Shown: positions 7,883-14,300 of the stretch, one piece after another
Layout: every line of letters begins with the position of its first letter
How positions within the stretch are numbered: the stretch's first letter is position 1
NCBI GenBank assembly: GCA_946482635.1
Contig: CAMLSG010000055.1
Location: 1-28,122 of the forward strand
Length of the DNA: 28,122 nt
DNA from: an uncultured Duganella sp.
GTDB lineage: Bacteria > Pseudomonadota > Gammaproteobacteria > Burkholderiales > Burkholderiaceae
Reading direction: 5' to 3'
Notes under the pieces: model-generated
Told to the model about the DNA's origin: nothing
The model's database searches: none
Seen by the model: the letters and a program-made list of their open reading frames with translations, nothing else
Position numbers and translations under genes: made by a program

Positions 7883-7949
7883 GCTCATTTATTCCTGTGG
7901 TGACGGAGCGCATACTGGCTTCACTTCGAAACCCAACAGGAGATTCAAC

Positions 7950-8552
7950 ATGAAGAAGATCATCGTTATCGGCGCATCGGGCACTATCGGCAAAGGCATC
8001 GTGGAACAACTGGGCTTGCGCCATGAAGTGATCAGCGTGGGCCGCAGCAGCGGCCAGTACCAGGTCAAGATTGAAGACCCGGCTTCGGTGCAGGCGCTGT
8101 TCGAGAAAGTCGGCAAGGTGGATGGCGTGGTGGTCGCGGCCGGCGACGTGCACTTCGGCGCGCTGCAGGAAATGACCGCCGAGCAGTTCCAGGTCGGCCT
8201 GAACTCCAAGCTGATGGGGCAGGTGAACGTGGCGCTGGCCGCGCAGAAGTACTTGAACGATGGCGGCTCGATCACCCTGACCAGCGGCATCCTGTCCGAA
8301 CAGCCGATCCGCTACGGCGCCAACGCCAGCGCGGTCAATGCTGCGGTGGAGGGCTTCGTCCTCGGCGCCGCAATCGAATTGCCGCGCGGCCTGCGCATCA
8401 ATGTGGTCAGCCCGACCCTGGTCAACGAATCGGTGGATGCTTACGGTCCTTACTTCTACGGCATGGAGACCGTGCCGGTGAAGCGCGTGGCGCTGGCCTA
8501 CAGCCGCAGCGTGGAAGGCGCGGAAAACGGTAAGACTTACCGCGTGTGGTAA
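7950..8552 (+). CDS. SDR-fold protein without catalytic Tyr/Lys, copy 1
   Basis: This is a 200-aa Rossmann-fold protein of the short-chain dehydrogenase superfamily. The nucleotide-binding start is intact (KKIIVIGASGTIGKGIV), and NDGGSITLTSG keeps the strand-5 Ser region. The expected YxxxK motif is absent, however: aligning the following VNAAVEGF with the usual KAAVxGL puts Ala at the Tyr position and Asn at the Lys position. This agrees with the Lin1944-like SDR group, known for a dinucleotide site without the typical active site; the family function is unknown. AGGAG at 7938-7942 supports the start. Its stop overlaps the start of a second copy (TAATG). It is divergent from the LysR gene, which probably controls both. 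Confidence 0.9.
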   Translation: MKKIIVIGASGTIGKGIVEQLGLRHEVISVGRSSGQYQVKIEDPASVQALFEKVGKVDGVVVAAGDVHFGALQEMTAEQFQVGLNSKLMGQVNVALAAQKYLNDGGSITLTSGILSEQPIRYGANASAVNAAVEGFVLGAAIELPRGLRINVVSPTLVNESVDAYGPYFYGMETVPVKRVALAYSRSVEGAENGKTYRVW

Positions 8553-9154
8553 TGCGTACGGTCCTGGTTATTGGCGGCGCCGGAACCATCGGCGGCGCCG
8601 TGGTGCGGGAACTGGGCAAGCGCCATCGCGTGATCACCGCTGGCCGCAGCAGCGGCGATCATCGCGTGGCGATCGAGGATGTCGCTTCCGTGCAGGCCCT
8701 GTTTGCGGCAGTCGGCAGGGTGGACGATGTGGTGGTCGCCGCAGGCGCGCTCCATGTCGGCCCGCTGGAGACAATGACGCACGAACAGTTCCGCATCGGC
8801 CTCGCTTCAAAACTGATGGGACAGGTGAACGTTGCACTTGTCGCGCAGCACGCGCTGAACGACGGCGGCTCGATCACCCTGACCAGCGGCGTCGATGCGC
8901 ACAATCCGTTGCGCGGCTGCGCCAACACGGTGGCCGTCAACAACGGGATTGAAGGCTTTGCCCGCGGCGCGGCGGTCGAACTTCCGCGCGGCCTGCGCAT
9001 CAACGTGGTCAATCCTTCGCTGCTGGAGGAGTCGGCGCAAAAGTTCGAGGCGCTGTTTCATGGTTTCGAACCGGTTCCATCGAGCCGCGTGGCGCGCGCT
9101 TACAGCCGTTGCGTGGAAGGCGCAGAAACCGGAAAAACTTACCGCGCCTGGTAG
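8552..9154 (+). CDS. SDR-fold protein without catalytic Tyr/Lys, copy 2
   Basis: This is a tandem paralogue of the preceding gene: both products are 200 aa and align without gaps, with 127 identical positions by my count (about 64%). The coenzyme motif reads VLVIGGAGTIGGAVV. The YxxxK position is again degenerate (VAVNNGIEGF, Asn in place of Lys), so the loss predates the duplication. Blocks such as SKLMGQVNVAL, NDGGSITLTSG and ELPRGLRINVV are identical in both copies, whereas the stretch after TSG (VDAHNPLRGCANTV) and the C-terminal substrate loop differ; that may mean different ligands or a heterodimer. I start it at the ATG overlapping the upstream stop, although a GTG two codons earlier is in frame. 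Coupled translation with copy 1 is likely. Confidence 0.89.
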   Translation: MRTVLVIGGAGTIGGAVVRELGKRHRVITAGRSSGDHRVAIEDVASVQALFAAVGRVDDVVVAAGALHVGPLETMTHEQFRIGLASKLMGQVNVALVAQHALNDGGSITLTSGVDAHNPLRGCANTVAVNNGIEGFARGAAVELPRGLRINVVNPSLLEESAQKFEALFHGFEPVPSSRVARAYSRCVEGAETGKTYRAW

Positions 9155-9167
9155 ACGCAGGAATACA

Positions 9168-9205
9168 ATGTGGCCTTCCTTTTAACTGTAGAGAAAAGGC
9201 CACAT
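9168..9205. promoter_or_regulatory. Inverted repeat spanning the start of the M49-like gene
   Basis: Perfect 10-bp arms lie at 9168-9177 (ATGTGGCCTT) and 9196-9205 (AAGGCCACAT), with an 18-base loop. The right arm covers the AAGG of the ribosome binding site and the first two bases of the ATG at 9204. A -10-like TACAAT (9164-9169) overlaps the left arm. It could be an RNA hairpin on readthrough mRNA or a DNA operator. Confidence 0.6.
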
Positions 9206-10904
9206 GAAAAACCTCCTGTCCCCGCTGGTGCTGGCGATTGCCAGCGCCACCGCTGCCGCTGCTCCCGCCGACGTTGCCGAGCTGCAGAAAATGACCAGGC
9301 GCTACGCGCCGGTACAACTGAAGGCCGACACTTCGCACCTGACGGCAGGCGACCGCCAGGCGATCAAGAAGCTGATCGAGGCGGCGAAGATCGTCGATAC
9401 CCTGCAGCTGCGCCAGCGCTGGTCCGGCAACGAGGCCTTGTACGCTGCACTGCAAAAGGACAAGTCCCCACTGGGCAAGGCGCGCGCCGAGTACTTCTGG
9501 CTGAACAAAGGCCCGTGGTCCATCCTCGACGACCACAAATCCTTCCTGCCGGCGGAAGTGGCGGGCATCAAGGTGCCGGATCATAAGCCTGCCGCCGCCA
9601 ACTTCTATCCGGAAGGCGCCAGCAAGGAAGAAGTGGAAGCCTGGATCAACGGCCTGCGTGCCGCGCAGAAGCAGGACGCGCAGTGGTTCTTCACCACCAT
9701 CCGCAAAGGCGATGACGGCAAGTTCAAGATCGTGAAGTATTCGGAGGAATACAAGCCGGAGCTGGAAAAGCTGTCCAAGCTTCTGAAGGAAGCTGCTGCC
9801 GTCACCAGCAACGCCTCCCTGAAGAAATTCCTCGACCTGCGTGCGGATGCCTTCCTGTCCAACGATTACCTGCCTTCCGACTTCGCCTGGATGGACCTGG
9901 ATTCGCCGGTCGACGTCACCATCGGCCCATACGAGACATACAACGACGAACTGTTTGGCTACAAGGCCGCCTTCGAAGCCTATGTGAACATCCGCGACGA
10001 AAAGGAAACGCGCAAGCTGGACTTCTTCGCCAAGCATATGCAGGAGCTGGAAGACAACCTGCCGGTCGATCCGAAGTACCGCAATCCGAAGGTCGGCGCT
10101 GTTGCGCCGATGGTGGTGGTGAACCAGGTCTACGGCGCGGGCGACGGCAATATGGGCGTGCAGACCGCCGCCTACAACCTGCCGAACGACGAGCGCATCA
10201 TCAGCCAGCGCGGTTCCAAGCGCGTGATGCTGAAGAACGTGCAGGAAGAAAAATTCAAGGCGACACTGACCCCGATCGCCAAGCTGGTGCTGCGTCCTGC
10301 GGACCAGAAGGACCTGGACTTCAACTCCTTCTTCACCCACATCCTGGCGCACGAAATCACCCACGGCCTGGGCCCGCACATCACCAAGGCCGGCGCCACC
10401 GAGTCGACCCCGCGCCAGGACTTGAAGGAAGCCTATTCCACCATCGAGGAAGCGAAAGCCGACATCACCGGCCTGTTCGCGCTGATGTACATGATGGAGA
10501 AAGGGCAGTTGAACGACACGCTGGGCCAGGGCGAGGCGGCGGAGCGCAAGCTGCACACCACCTTCCTGGCATCGGCTTTCCGCACGCTGCACTTCGGCCT
10601 GACCGACTCGCACGCGCGCGGCATGGCGATCCAGGTCAACTACCTGCTGGACAAGGGCGGCTTCGTGTCGCACGGCGACGGCACCTTCTCGGTCGACTTC
10701 AAGAAGATCAAACAGGCGGTGATCGATCTTGACCGCGAGTTCCTTACCATCGAAGCCACCGGCGATTACGCACGCGCCAAGGACATGATGGCAAAGTACG
10801 TCGTCATCCGCCCGGACGTGCAGAAGGCTTTGGACAAAATGAAGAAAGTCCCGAACGACATTCGTCCGTCTTTCCCGACTGCCAACTCCTTGCTCGCAAA
10901 ATAA
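9204..10904 (+). CDS. Exported M49-like (dipeptidyl peptidase III-related) zinc peptidase
   Basis: The product has 566 aa with a Sec signal peptide (MKNLLSPLVLAIASATAAAAPA). The zinc site is H383-E-I-T-H387 in ILAHEITHGLGPH, and the downstream EEAKAD motif (E415-D420) matches the EE-x-[KR]-A-[DE] helix that gives the third ligand in peptidase family M49. Classical DPP III has a six-residue HELLGH motif; this protein has the ordinary five-residue HEXXH, and its spacing to the EE motif is shorter. It therefore resembles the M49-like domain seen in bacterial homologues and in plant NUDT3-type proteins. The likely role is periplasmic peptide hydrolysis. It lies 49 bases after the SDR pair, perhaps partly on the same transcript. 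Substrate is unknown. Confidence 0.8.
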   Translation: MKNLLSPLVLAIASATAAAAPADVAELQKMTRRYAPVQLKADTSHLTAGDRQAIKKLIEAAKIVDTLQLRQRWSGNEALYAALQKDKSPLGKARAEYFWLNKGPWSILDDHKSFLPAEVAGIKVPDHKPAAANFYPEGASKEEVEAWINGLRAAQKQDAQWFFTTIRKGDDGKFKIVKYSEEYKPELEKLSKLLKEAAAVTSNASLKKFLDLRADAFLSNDYLPSDFAWMDLDSPVDVTIGPYETYNDELFGYKAAFEAYVNIRDEKETRKLDFFAKHMQELEDNLPVDPKYRNPKVGAVAPMVVVNQVYGAGDGNMGVQTAAYNLPNDERIISQRGSKRVMLKNVQEEKFKATLTPIAKLVLRPADQKDLDFNSFFTHILAHEITHGLGPHITKAGATESTPRQDLKEAYSTIEEAKADITGLFALMYMMEKGQLNDTLGQGEAAERKLHTTFLASAFRTLHFGLTDSHARGMAIQVNYLLDKGGFVSHGDGTFSVDFKKIKQAVIDLDREFLTIEATGDYARAKDMMAKYVVIRPDVQKALDKMKKVPNDIRPSFPTANSLLAK

Positions 10905-10941
10905 ACTTGTCGACGAGCTCAGCCAATATTTTGTAACAGCG

Positions 10942-11004
10942 CAGAAACTCCGGTAACAGCTTGCCGTAAGGCATGTATAGTTGAAGCCAGTTACCGGAGT
11001 TCTG
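10942..11004. promoter_or_regulatory. Inverted repeat covering the RBS of the HEVGH protein gene
   Basis: Arms 10942-10957 and 10990-11004 pair over 15 bases with a single bulged A; the perfect core is ACTCCGGTAAC/GTTACCGGAGT. The right arm contains the GGAG ribosome binding site of the ATG at 11007. A -10-like TATAGT (10976-10981) lies between the arms. Confidence 0.6.
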
Positions 11005-11006
11005 TT

Positions 11007-11693
11007 ATGAAGCTGAGCCTGCCAATCCTGCTGTCCTTCTTCGCTGCATCTGCTGGCGCTGCTCAGCTGACTGAAACCGAAACGCGCTGGCTGCAAGCCG
11101 GCTCTCCCGTGCTGGCGTACGCCAAGCAGGAACTCAAGCTCCCGATCGATATTGTGGTCCAGCCGCAAGCCGGCCCGAACGACGTGCCGCTGGCCATGGG
11201 TTTCGCAGATGGCCGCTGCAAGCTGGTGTTCTCGATGCGCGGCAATCCTCAAGCTGAAGAAGTGCTGTCCGGCGTACCTGCCGAACAGCAGAAAGTCCTG
11301 ATCGAAGCCATGACGGCGCACGAAGTCGGCCATTGCTGGCGCCAGGCGCACGGTAGCTGGCACGCCTTGCCGGCCGGCTTTGTCGAGGGCCCGCATGAGC
11401 AGCTCGACAACCCTGAACTGCAGGCACTGTCGAAGGAAATGCGCGATACCCGCCGCGAGGAAGCCTTCTCCGACCTGGTGGCGTTGGCATGGACGCAACG
11501 CGCGAATGCCGCGCAATACAACCAGGTGCATGCCTGGCTGATGCAGGTGCGCCAGCCTGTCGAGCACGGCTCACACAACACGCGCGCATGGCTGCAACTT
11601 GCCACCAATGGCGCTGTGTTCTCTAGCGAACATAACCCCTTCGAACAGGCGCGCGTGCTGTGGGGAAAAGGCTTACTTAAAGACGAGCAATAA
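11007..11693 (+). CDS. Exported HEXXH metallopeptidase-like protein (228 aa)
   Basis: The signal peptide MKLSLPILLSFFAASAGAA directs it to the periplasm. Residues 104-110 read A-HEVGH-C, a zinc-binding HEXXH at H105 to H109. E152 in RREEAFSDLVALAW (EExxxD pattern, E152 and D156) lies at a suitable distance to be the third ligand, as in gluzincins such as M48. I do not recognise the family beyond that. Segments LPIDIVVQPQAG and GRCKLVFSMRGNP form the expected strands before the active-site helix. Two cysteines (in GRCKL and HCW) could form a disulfide in the periplasm. It stands alone between two other exported-protein genes. A 6-bp stem-loop (CGCGAC/GTCGCG) follows the stop directly. Peptidase activity is inferred from motifs only. 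Confidence 0.78.
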   Translation: MKLSLPILLSFFAASAGAAQLTETETRWLQAGSPVLAYAKQELKLPIDIVVQPQAGPNDVPLAMGFADGRCKLVFSMRGNPQAEEVLSGVPAEQQKVLIEAMTAHEVGHCWRQAHGSWHALPAGFVEGPHEQLDNPELQALSKEMRDTRREEAFSDLVALAWTQRANAAQYNQVHAWLMQVRQPVEHGSHNTRAWLQLATNGAVFSSEHNPFEQARVLWGKGLLKDEQ

Positions 11694-11721
11694 CGCGACT
11701 GTGTTCGGTCGCGCACAGAAA

Positions 11722-11774
11722 TTAGTCCCCGGGAGGCGTGTAATTCTCATGCAAACCATCCTAAAGGGGACTAA
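11722..11774. promoter_or_regulatory. Inverted repeat covering the RBS of the BON protein gene
   Basis: Perfect 9-bp arms lie at 11722-11730 (TTAGTCCCC) and 11766-11774 (GGGGACTAA), separated by 35 bases. The right arm contains the GGGGA ribosome binding site of the ATG at 11777. TGTAAT (11739-11744) between the arms is a weak -10 candidate. Confidence 0.55.
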
Positions 11775-11776
11775 CC

Positions 11777-12508
11777 ATGAAGAAAATCCTGTGTATTTCG
11801 CTGGCTGCCCTGTTCAGTACTTCGTTCGCCGTCGCGCAGGCTGCCGATAACGATGCCTACAAGGCTGCGAAGGACAAGGCTGAATCCGACTACAAGGTTG
11901 CTAAGGACAATTGCAAGAGCCTGAAGGGTAATGCAGAAGACATCTGCAAGGACGAAGCCAAAGTAGCCGAAGCGCGCGCTATCCTGGACGCGACCAGACA
12001 GCACCAGAACACGCCCAGGGACGTAGAAAAGGCCCAGAAAAAACTGGCCGATGCCGAGTATGACCTGGCCAAGGAACGTTGCGACGATATGAGCGGTTCG
12101 GCCAAATCGGCCTGCAAGTCGGACGCCAAGTCCGCCCATAAGACCGCGCTGGCCAATGCCGGCACGCCAAGCACCACTGAGACCATTGCCCAGGACACCC
12201 GCGAAGCTGGAACCAACCTGGCCAATACTACTCGCGAGGCAACTGCCGATACGCGCGCGGCTGCACGTGACGCAACCGCCGGCACCCGCACCGCGATGTC
12301 CGATACCATGATCACCACCAAGGTGAAGGCAGAATATGCCGCCGACCCGCTGGTGAAAGCCATGGACGTTCACGTGGAAACCCAGAAGGGTATCGTCATG
12401 CTGAGCGGCTTCGTGCCGTCGAAGGCTGAAGCTGACAAAGCTGTCGAACTGGCCCGCAAAGTCGAGGGCGTGCAGGAAGTGAAATCTTCCCTGCAGATCA
12501 AGAAATAA
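11777..12508 (+). CDS. Periplasmic BON-domain protein with duplicated Cys hairpins
   Basis: The protein has 243 aa and a signal peptide (MKKILCISLAALFSTSFAVAQA). Residues 35-65 and 92-122 are repeats of one unit: Y-x-[VL]-AK-[DE]-x-C-x10-C-K-x-x-AK, with cysteine pairs C46/C57 and C102/C113 that could each close a helical hairpin by a disulfide. Residues 138-175 are a LEA-like, Thr/Arg/Ala-rich amphipathic stretch (TREAGTNLANTTREATADTR). Residues 176-243 are a BON domain (ITTKVKAEYAADPLVKAMDVHVETQKG...VMLSGFV, then A-x-KVEGVQEVKSSL), as in OsmY. BON proteins act at the envelope, often under osmotic stress. A terminator follows. The domain order is unusual; the exact role is not known. Confidence 0.88.
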   Translation: MKKILCISLAALFSTSFAVAQAADNDAYKAAKDKAESDYKVAKDNCKSLKGNAEDICKDEAKVAEARAILDATRQHQNTPRDVEKAQKKLADAEYDLAKERCDDMSGSAKSACKSDAKSAHKTALANAGTPSTTETIAQDTREAGTNLANTTREATADTRAAARDATAGTRTAMSDTMITTKVKAEYAADPLVKAMDVHVETQKGIVMLSGFVPSKAEADKAVELARKVEGVQEVKSSLQIKK

Positions 12509-12527
12509 ACAGGCGCCTGGCGCCGAA

Positions 12528-12558
12528 GAAGGGCCGGCCCAGCGCCGGCCTTTCTTTT
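12528..12558 (+). terminator. Rho-independent terminator after the BON gene
   Basis: The stem GGCCGGC (12532-12538) and GCCGGCC (12544-12550) with a 5-base loop is followed by TTTCTTTTTC. It lies about 20 bases after the stop codon and ends the BON transcript before the MFS promoter. Confidence 0.88.
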
Positions 12559-12560
12559 TC

Positions 12561-12589
12561 TTGCATTCATGATGATCATCATCTATTAT
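12561..12589 (+). promoter_or_regulatory. Promoter of the MFS gene with palindrome in the spacer
   Basis: TTGCAT (12561-12566) and TATTAT (12584-12589) are separated by 17 bases. The spacer contains a perfect 14-bp palindrome ATGATGATCATCAT (12569-12582), a likely operator. Transcription would begin at about 12596-12597, at the start codon itself, so the mRNA would be leaderless; no Shine-Dalgarno sequence precedes the ATG. Confidence 0.7.
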
Positions 12590-12596
12590 CCAGTGC

Positions 12597-13895
12597 ATGA
12601 TCGCTCAAACTCTCTCCCAGCGGTTGCAACGCCGCGGCATCCACTACGCGTGGGTCATCGTTGCCTTGACCTTCCTCACCGGGCTGGCATCGTCAGCCGC
12701 ACTTGGCTTGCCGGGCGCGCTGCTGCAGCCACTGAGCAAGGAATTCGGCTGGGGCGTCGACCAGATATCGTCGGCATTGGCGGTGCGCTTCGCCTTGTTT
12801 GGCCTGATGGGGCCTTTCTCGGCGATCCTGATGGAACGCTTCGGCTTGCGCAAGGTGGTGGTAACGGCGCTTGGCCTGGTCACGGCGGGTTCCTTGCTGG
12901 CGCTGGGAATGACGCAGTTCTGGCACCTGGTGCTGCTGTGGGGCATCATGCTGGGCGTGGGTTCGGGCATGACGGCGCTGGTCCTGAGCGCCGTGGTTTC
13001 CAATCGCTGGTTCGAGACCCGGCGCGGCCTGGTGGTCGGCTTGCTGACAGCCAGTTCGGCGACCGGGCAGTTGATCTTCCTGCCGGTCGGGGCGTGGCTT
13101 GTTGAGCATTTCGGCTGGCGCATGGCAGTCGTGCCGGTGCTGGTGGCGTGCGGCGTCATTGCGATTGCCGTGTTCTTCCTGATGCGTAATCGTCCTGCCG
13201 ATGTTGGCCTGGCGCCGTTTGGCGCAACGCAGCCTGCAGCGACAGTTACGGCGCCAATGACGATCGGTTTCGCGACGCCGTTCCGCATCCTGCGCGAAGC
13301 GTCGGGCAGCCTGGTGTTCTGGCTGCTGGCCGGCAGCTTCTTCATCTGCGGCCTGAGTACCAATGGCCTGATCCAGACCCACTTCATTTCGCTGTGCGGC
13401 GATGCCGGCCTTGGGCCGGTGCCTGCGGCTTCGGTATTGGCGATGATGGGCGCCTTCGACCTGATTGGCACCATCCTGTCCGGCTGGCTGTCGGACCGCT
13501 ACGACAACCGCAAGCTGCTGTTCTGGTATTACAGCCTGCGCGGACTGTCGCTGCTGTGGCTCCCGTATTCGGACTTCACGCTGTACGGGCTGTCGATATT
13601 CGCCATGTTCTATGGCCTGGACTGGATCGCCACCGTGCCGCCGACCGTGCGCCTGGTCGCAACGACCTTCGGCAAGGAGAAAGCGGGCATGGTGTTCGGC
13701 TGGATTTTCGCAGCCCACCAACTGGGTGCTGCAGTCGCTGCGTTCGGGGCAGGGCAGGTGCGTACGCTGCTGCTTACCTACAATCCCGCGCTGTTCACGG
13801 CAGGCGCTGCCTGCCTGGTGGCTGGCCTGATGGTGCTGGCGATCAGGCTGCGGCCGGCAGTTGCAGCGGCGCCGGTCGCAGCCAGCGCCGCATGA
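12597..13895 (+). CDS. MFS transporter, monocarboxylate/oxalate-formate type (432 aa)
   Basis: This is a twelve-helix inner membrane transporter. The N-terminus RRGIHYAWVIVALTFLTGLASSAALGLPGALLQPLSKEFGW resembles the OFA/MCT-like subfamily (YAWVIV... followed by a PL-x-x-EFGW element). The signature loop between helices 2 and 3 reads GPFSAILMERFGLRKVV, and the second half carries the equivalent DLIGTILSGWLSDRYDNRKLL. The product ends with an Ala-rich tail. The substrate may be a small organic acid, but this is only suggested by family. The gene is monocistronic: a terminator precedes it and a convergent gene ends 3 bases after its stop. Expression is probably from a leaderless message under a palindromic operator. 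No regulator gene sits next to it. Confidence 0.88.
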   Translation: MIAQTLSQRLQRRGIHYAWVIVALTFLTGLASSAALGLPGALLQPLSKEFGWGVDQISSALAVRFALFGLMGPFSAILMERFGLRKVVVTALGLVTAGSLLALGMTQFWHLVLLWGIMLGVGSGMTALVLSAVVSNRWFETRRGLVVGLLTASSATGQLIFLPVGAWLVEHFGWRMAVVPVLVACGVIAIAVFFLMRNRPADVGLAPFGATQPAATVTAPMTIGFATPFRILREASGSLVFWLLAGSFFICGLSTNGLIQTHFISLCGDAGLGPVPAASVLAMMGAFDLIGTILSGWLSDRYDNRKLLFWYYSLRGLSLLWLPYSDFTLYGLSIFAMFYGLDWIATVPPTVRLVATTFGKEKAGMVFGWIFAAHQLGAAVAAFGAGQVRTLLLTYNPALFTAGAACLVAGLMVLAIRLRPAVAAAPVAASAA

Positions 13896-13898
13896 CGG

Positions 13899-14282
13899 TC
13901 AGGACTGGGCCAGGATCGCCAGGCTGACGAGGATGCCGGCGAACCACACCACCGTGCGCATGGTGGCCAGGTTGCTGATGTAGATGATGCTGTAGGTCAC
14001 GCGGATCAGGACGAAGGACATCGCCAGGATATCGATGCGGTCCTGGTTGGCGTGGGCCTGCTGCGCGAGGATGACGGCTGCAATGAACAGCGGCAGTGCC
14101 TCAAAGCCGTTGTGCTGTGCAGCGATGGCGCGCTTCATCCAGCCTGCCTGGCGGCCAGCCCAGTCGCGCGGATCGGTATTGTCGTAGCGGTCATTGCTCG
14201 TGACCGAGGCGACTTTGGATGTCATCGCGACGACCATGGGCAGCAGGCAGGCCGCGGCGATACACCAGTTTGCAACCGTCAT
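13899..14282 (-). CDS. MAPEG-family membrane protein
   Basis: The product has 127 aa and four predicted membrane helices, the size and topology of the membrane-associated eicosanoid/glutathione metabolism (MAPEG) superfamily. The diagnostic part is RQAGWMKRAIAAQHNGFEALPLFIAAVILA, with the conserved R-A-x-x-A-x-x-N-x-x-E-x-x-x-x-F arrangement, followed by FVLIRVTYSIIYISNLATMRTVVW. Bacterial members are mostly of unknown function; some relatives bind glutathione. AGAGGAG upstream of the start (minus strand, near 14291-14297) is a strong ribosome binding site. The gene lies 18 bases after the S9 peptidase gene and is probably co-transcribed with it, although no functional link is obvious. It is convergent with the MFS gene. 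Confidence 0.88.
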   Translation of the reverse strand: MTVANWCIAAACLLPMVVAMTSKVASVTSNDRYDNTDPRDWAGRQAGWMKRAIAAQHNGFEALPLFIAAVILAQQAHANQDRIDILAMSFVLIRVTYSIIYISNLATMRTVVWFAGILVSLAILAQS

Positions 14283-14300
14283 TTTTTGCTTCTCCTCTTA

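Noticed and set aside
9009..11567. 852-codon open frame on the minus strand
   Set aside because: It is antisense to the SDR, M49-like and HEVGH genes, all of which have family motifs, signal peptides and ribosome binding sites. The translation is Arg/His/Val-rich without any domain, as expected from a GC-rich antisense frame.
12567..12590. Possible Fur box around ATGATGATCATCAT
   Set aside because: The palindrome has an even centre and matches the Fur consensus poorly; it is better described only as an unassigned operator.
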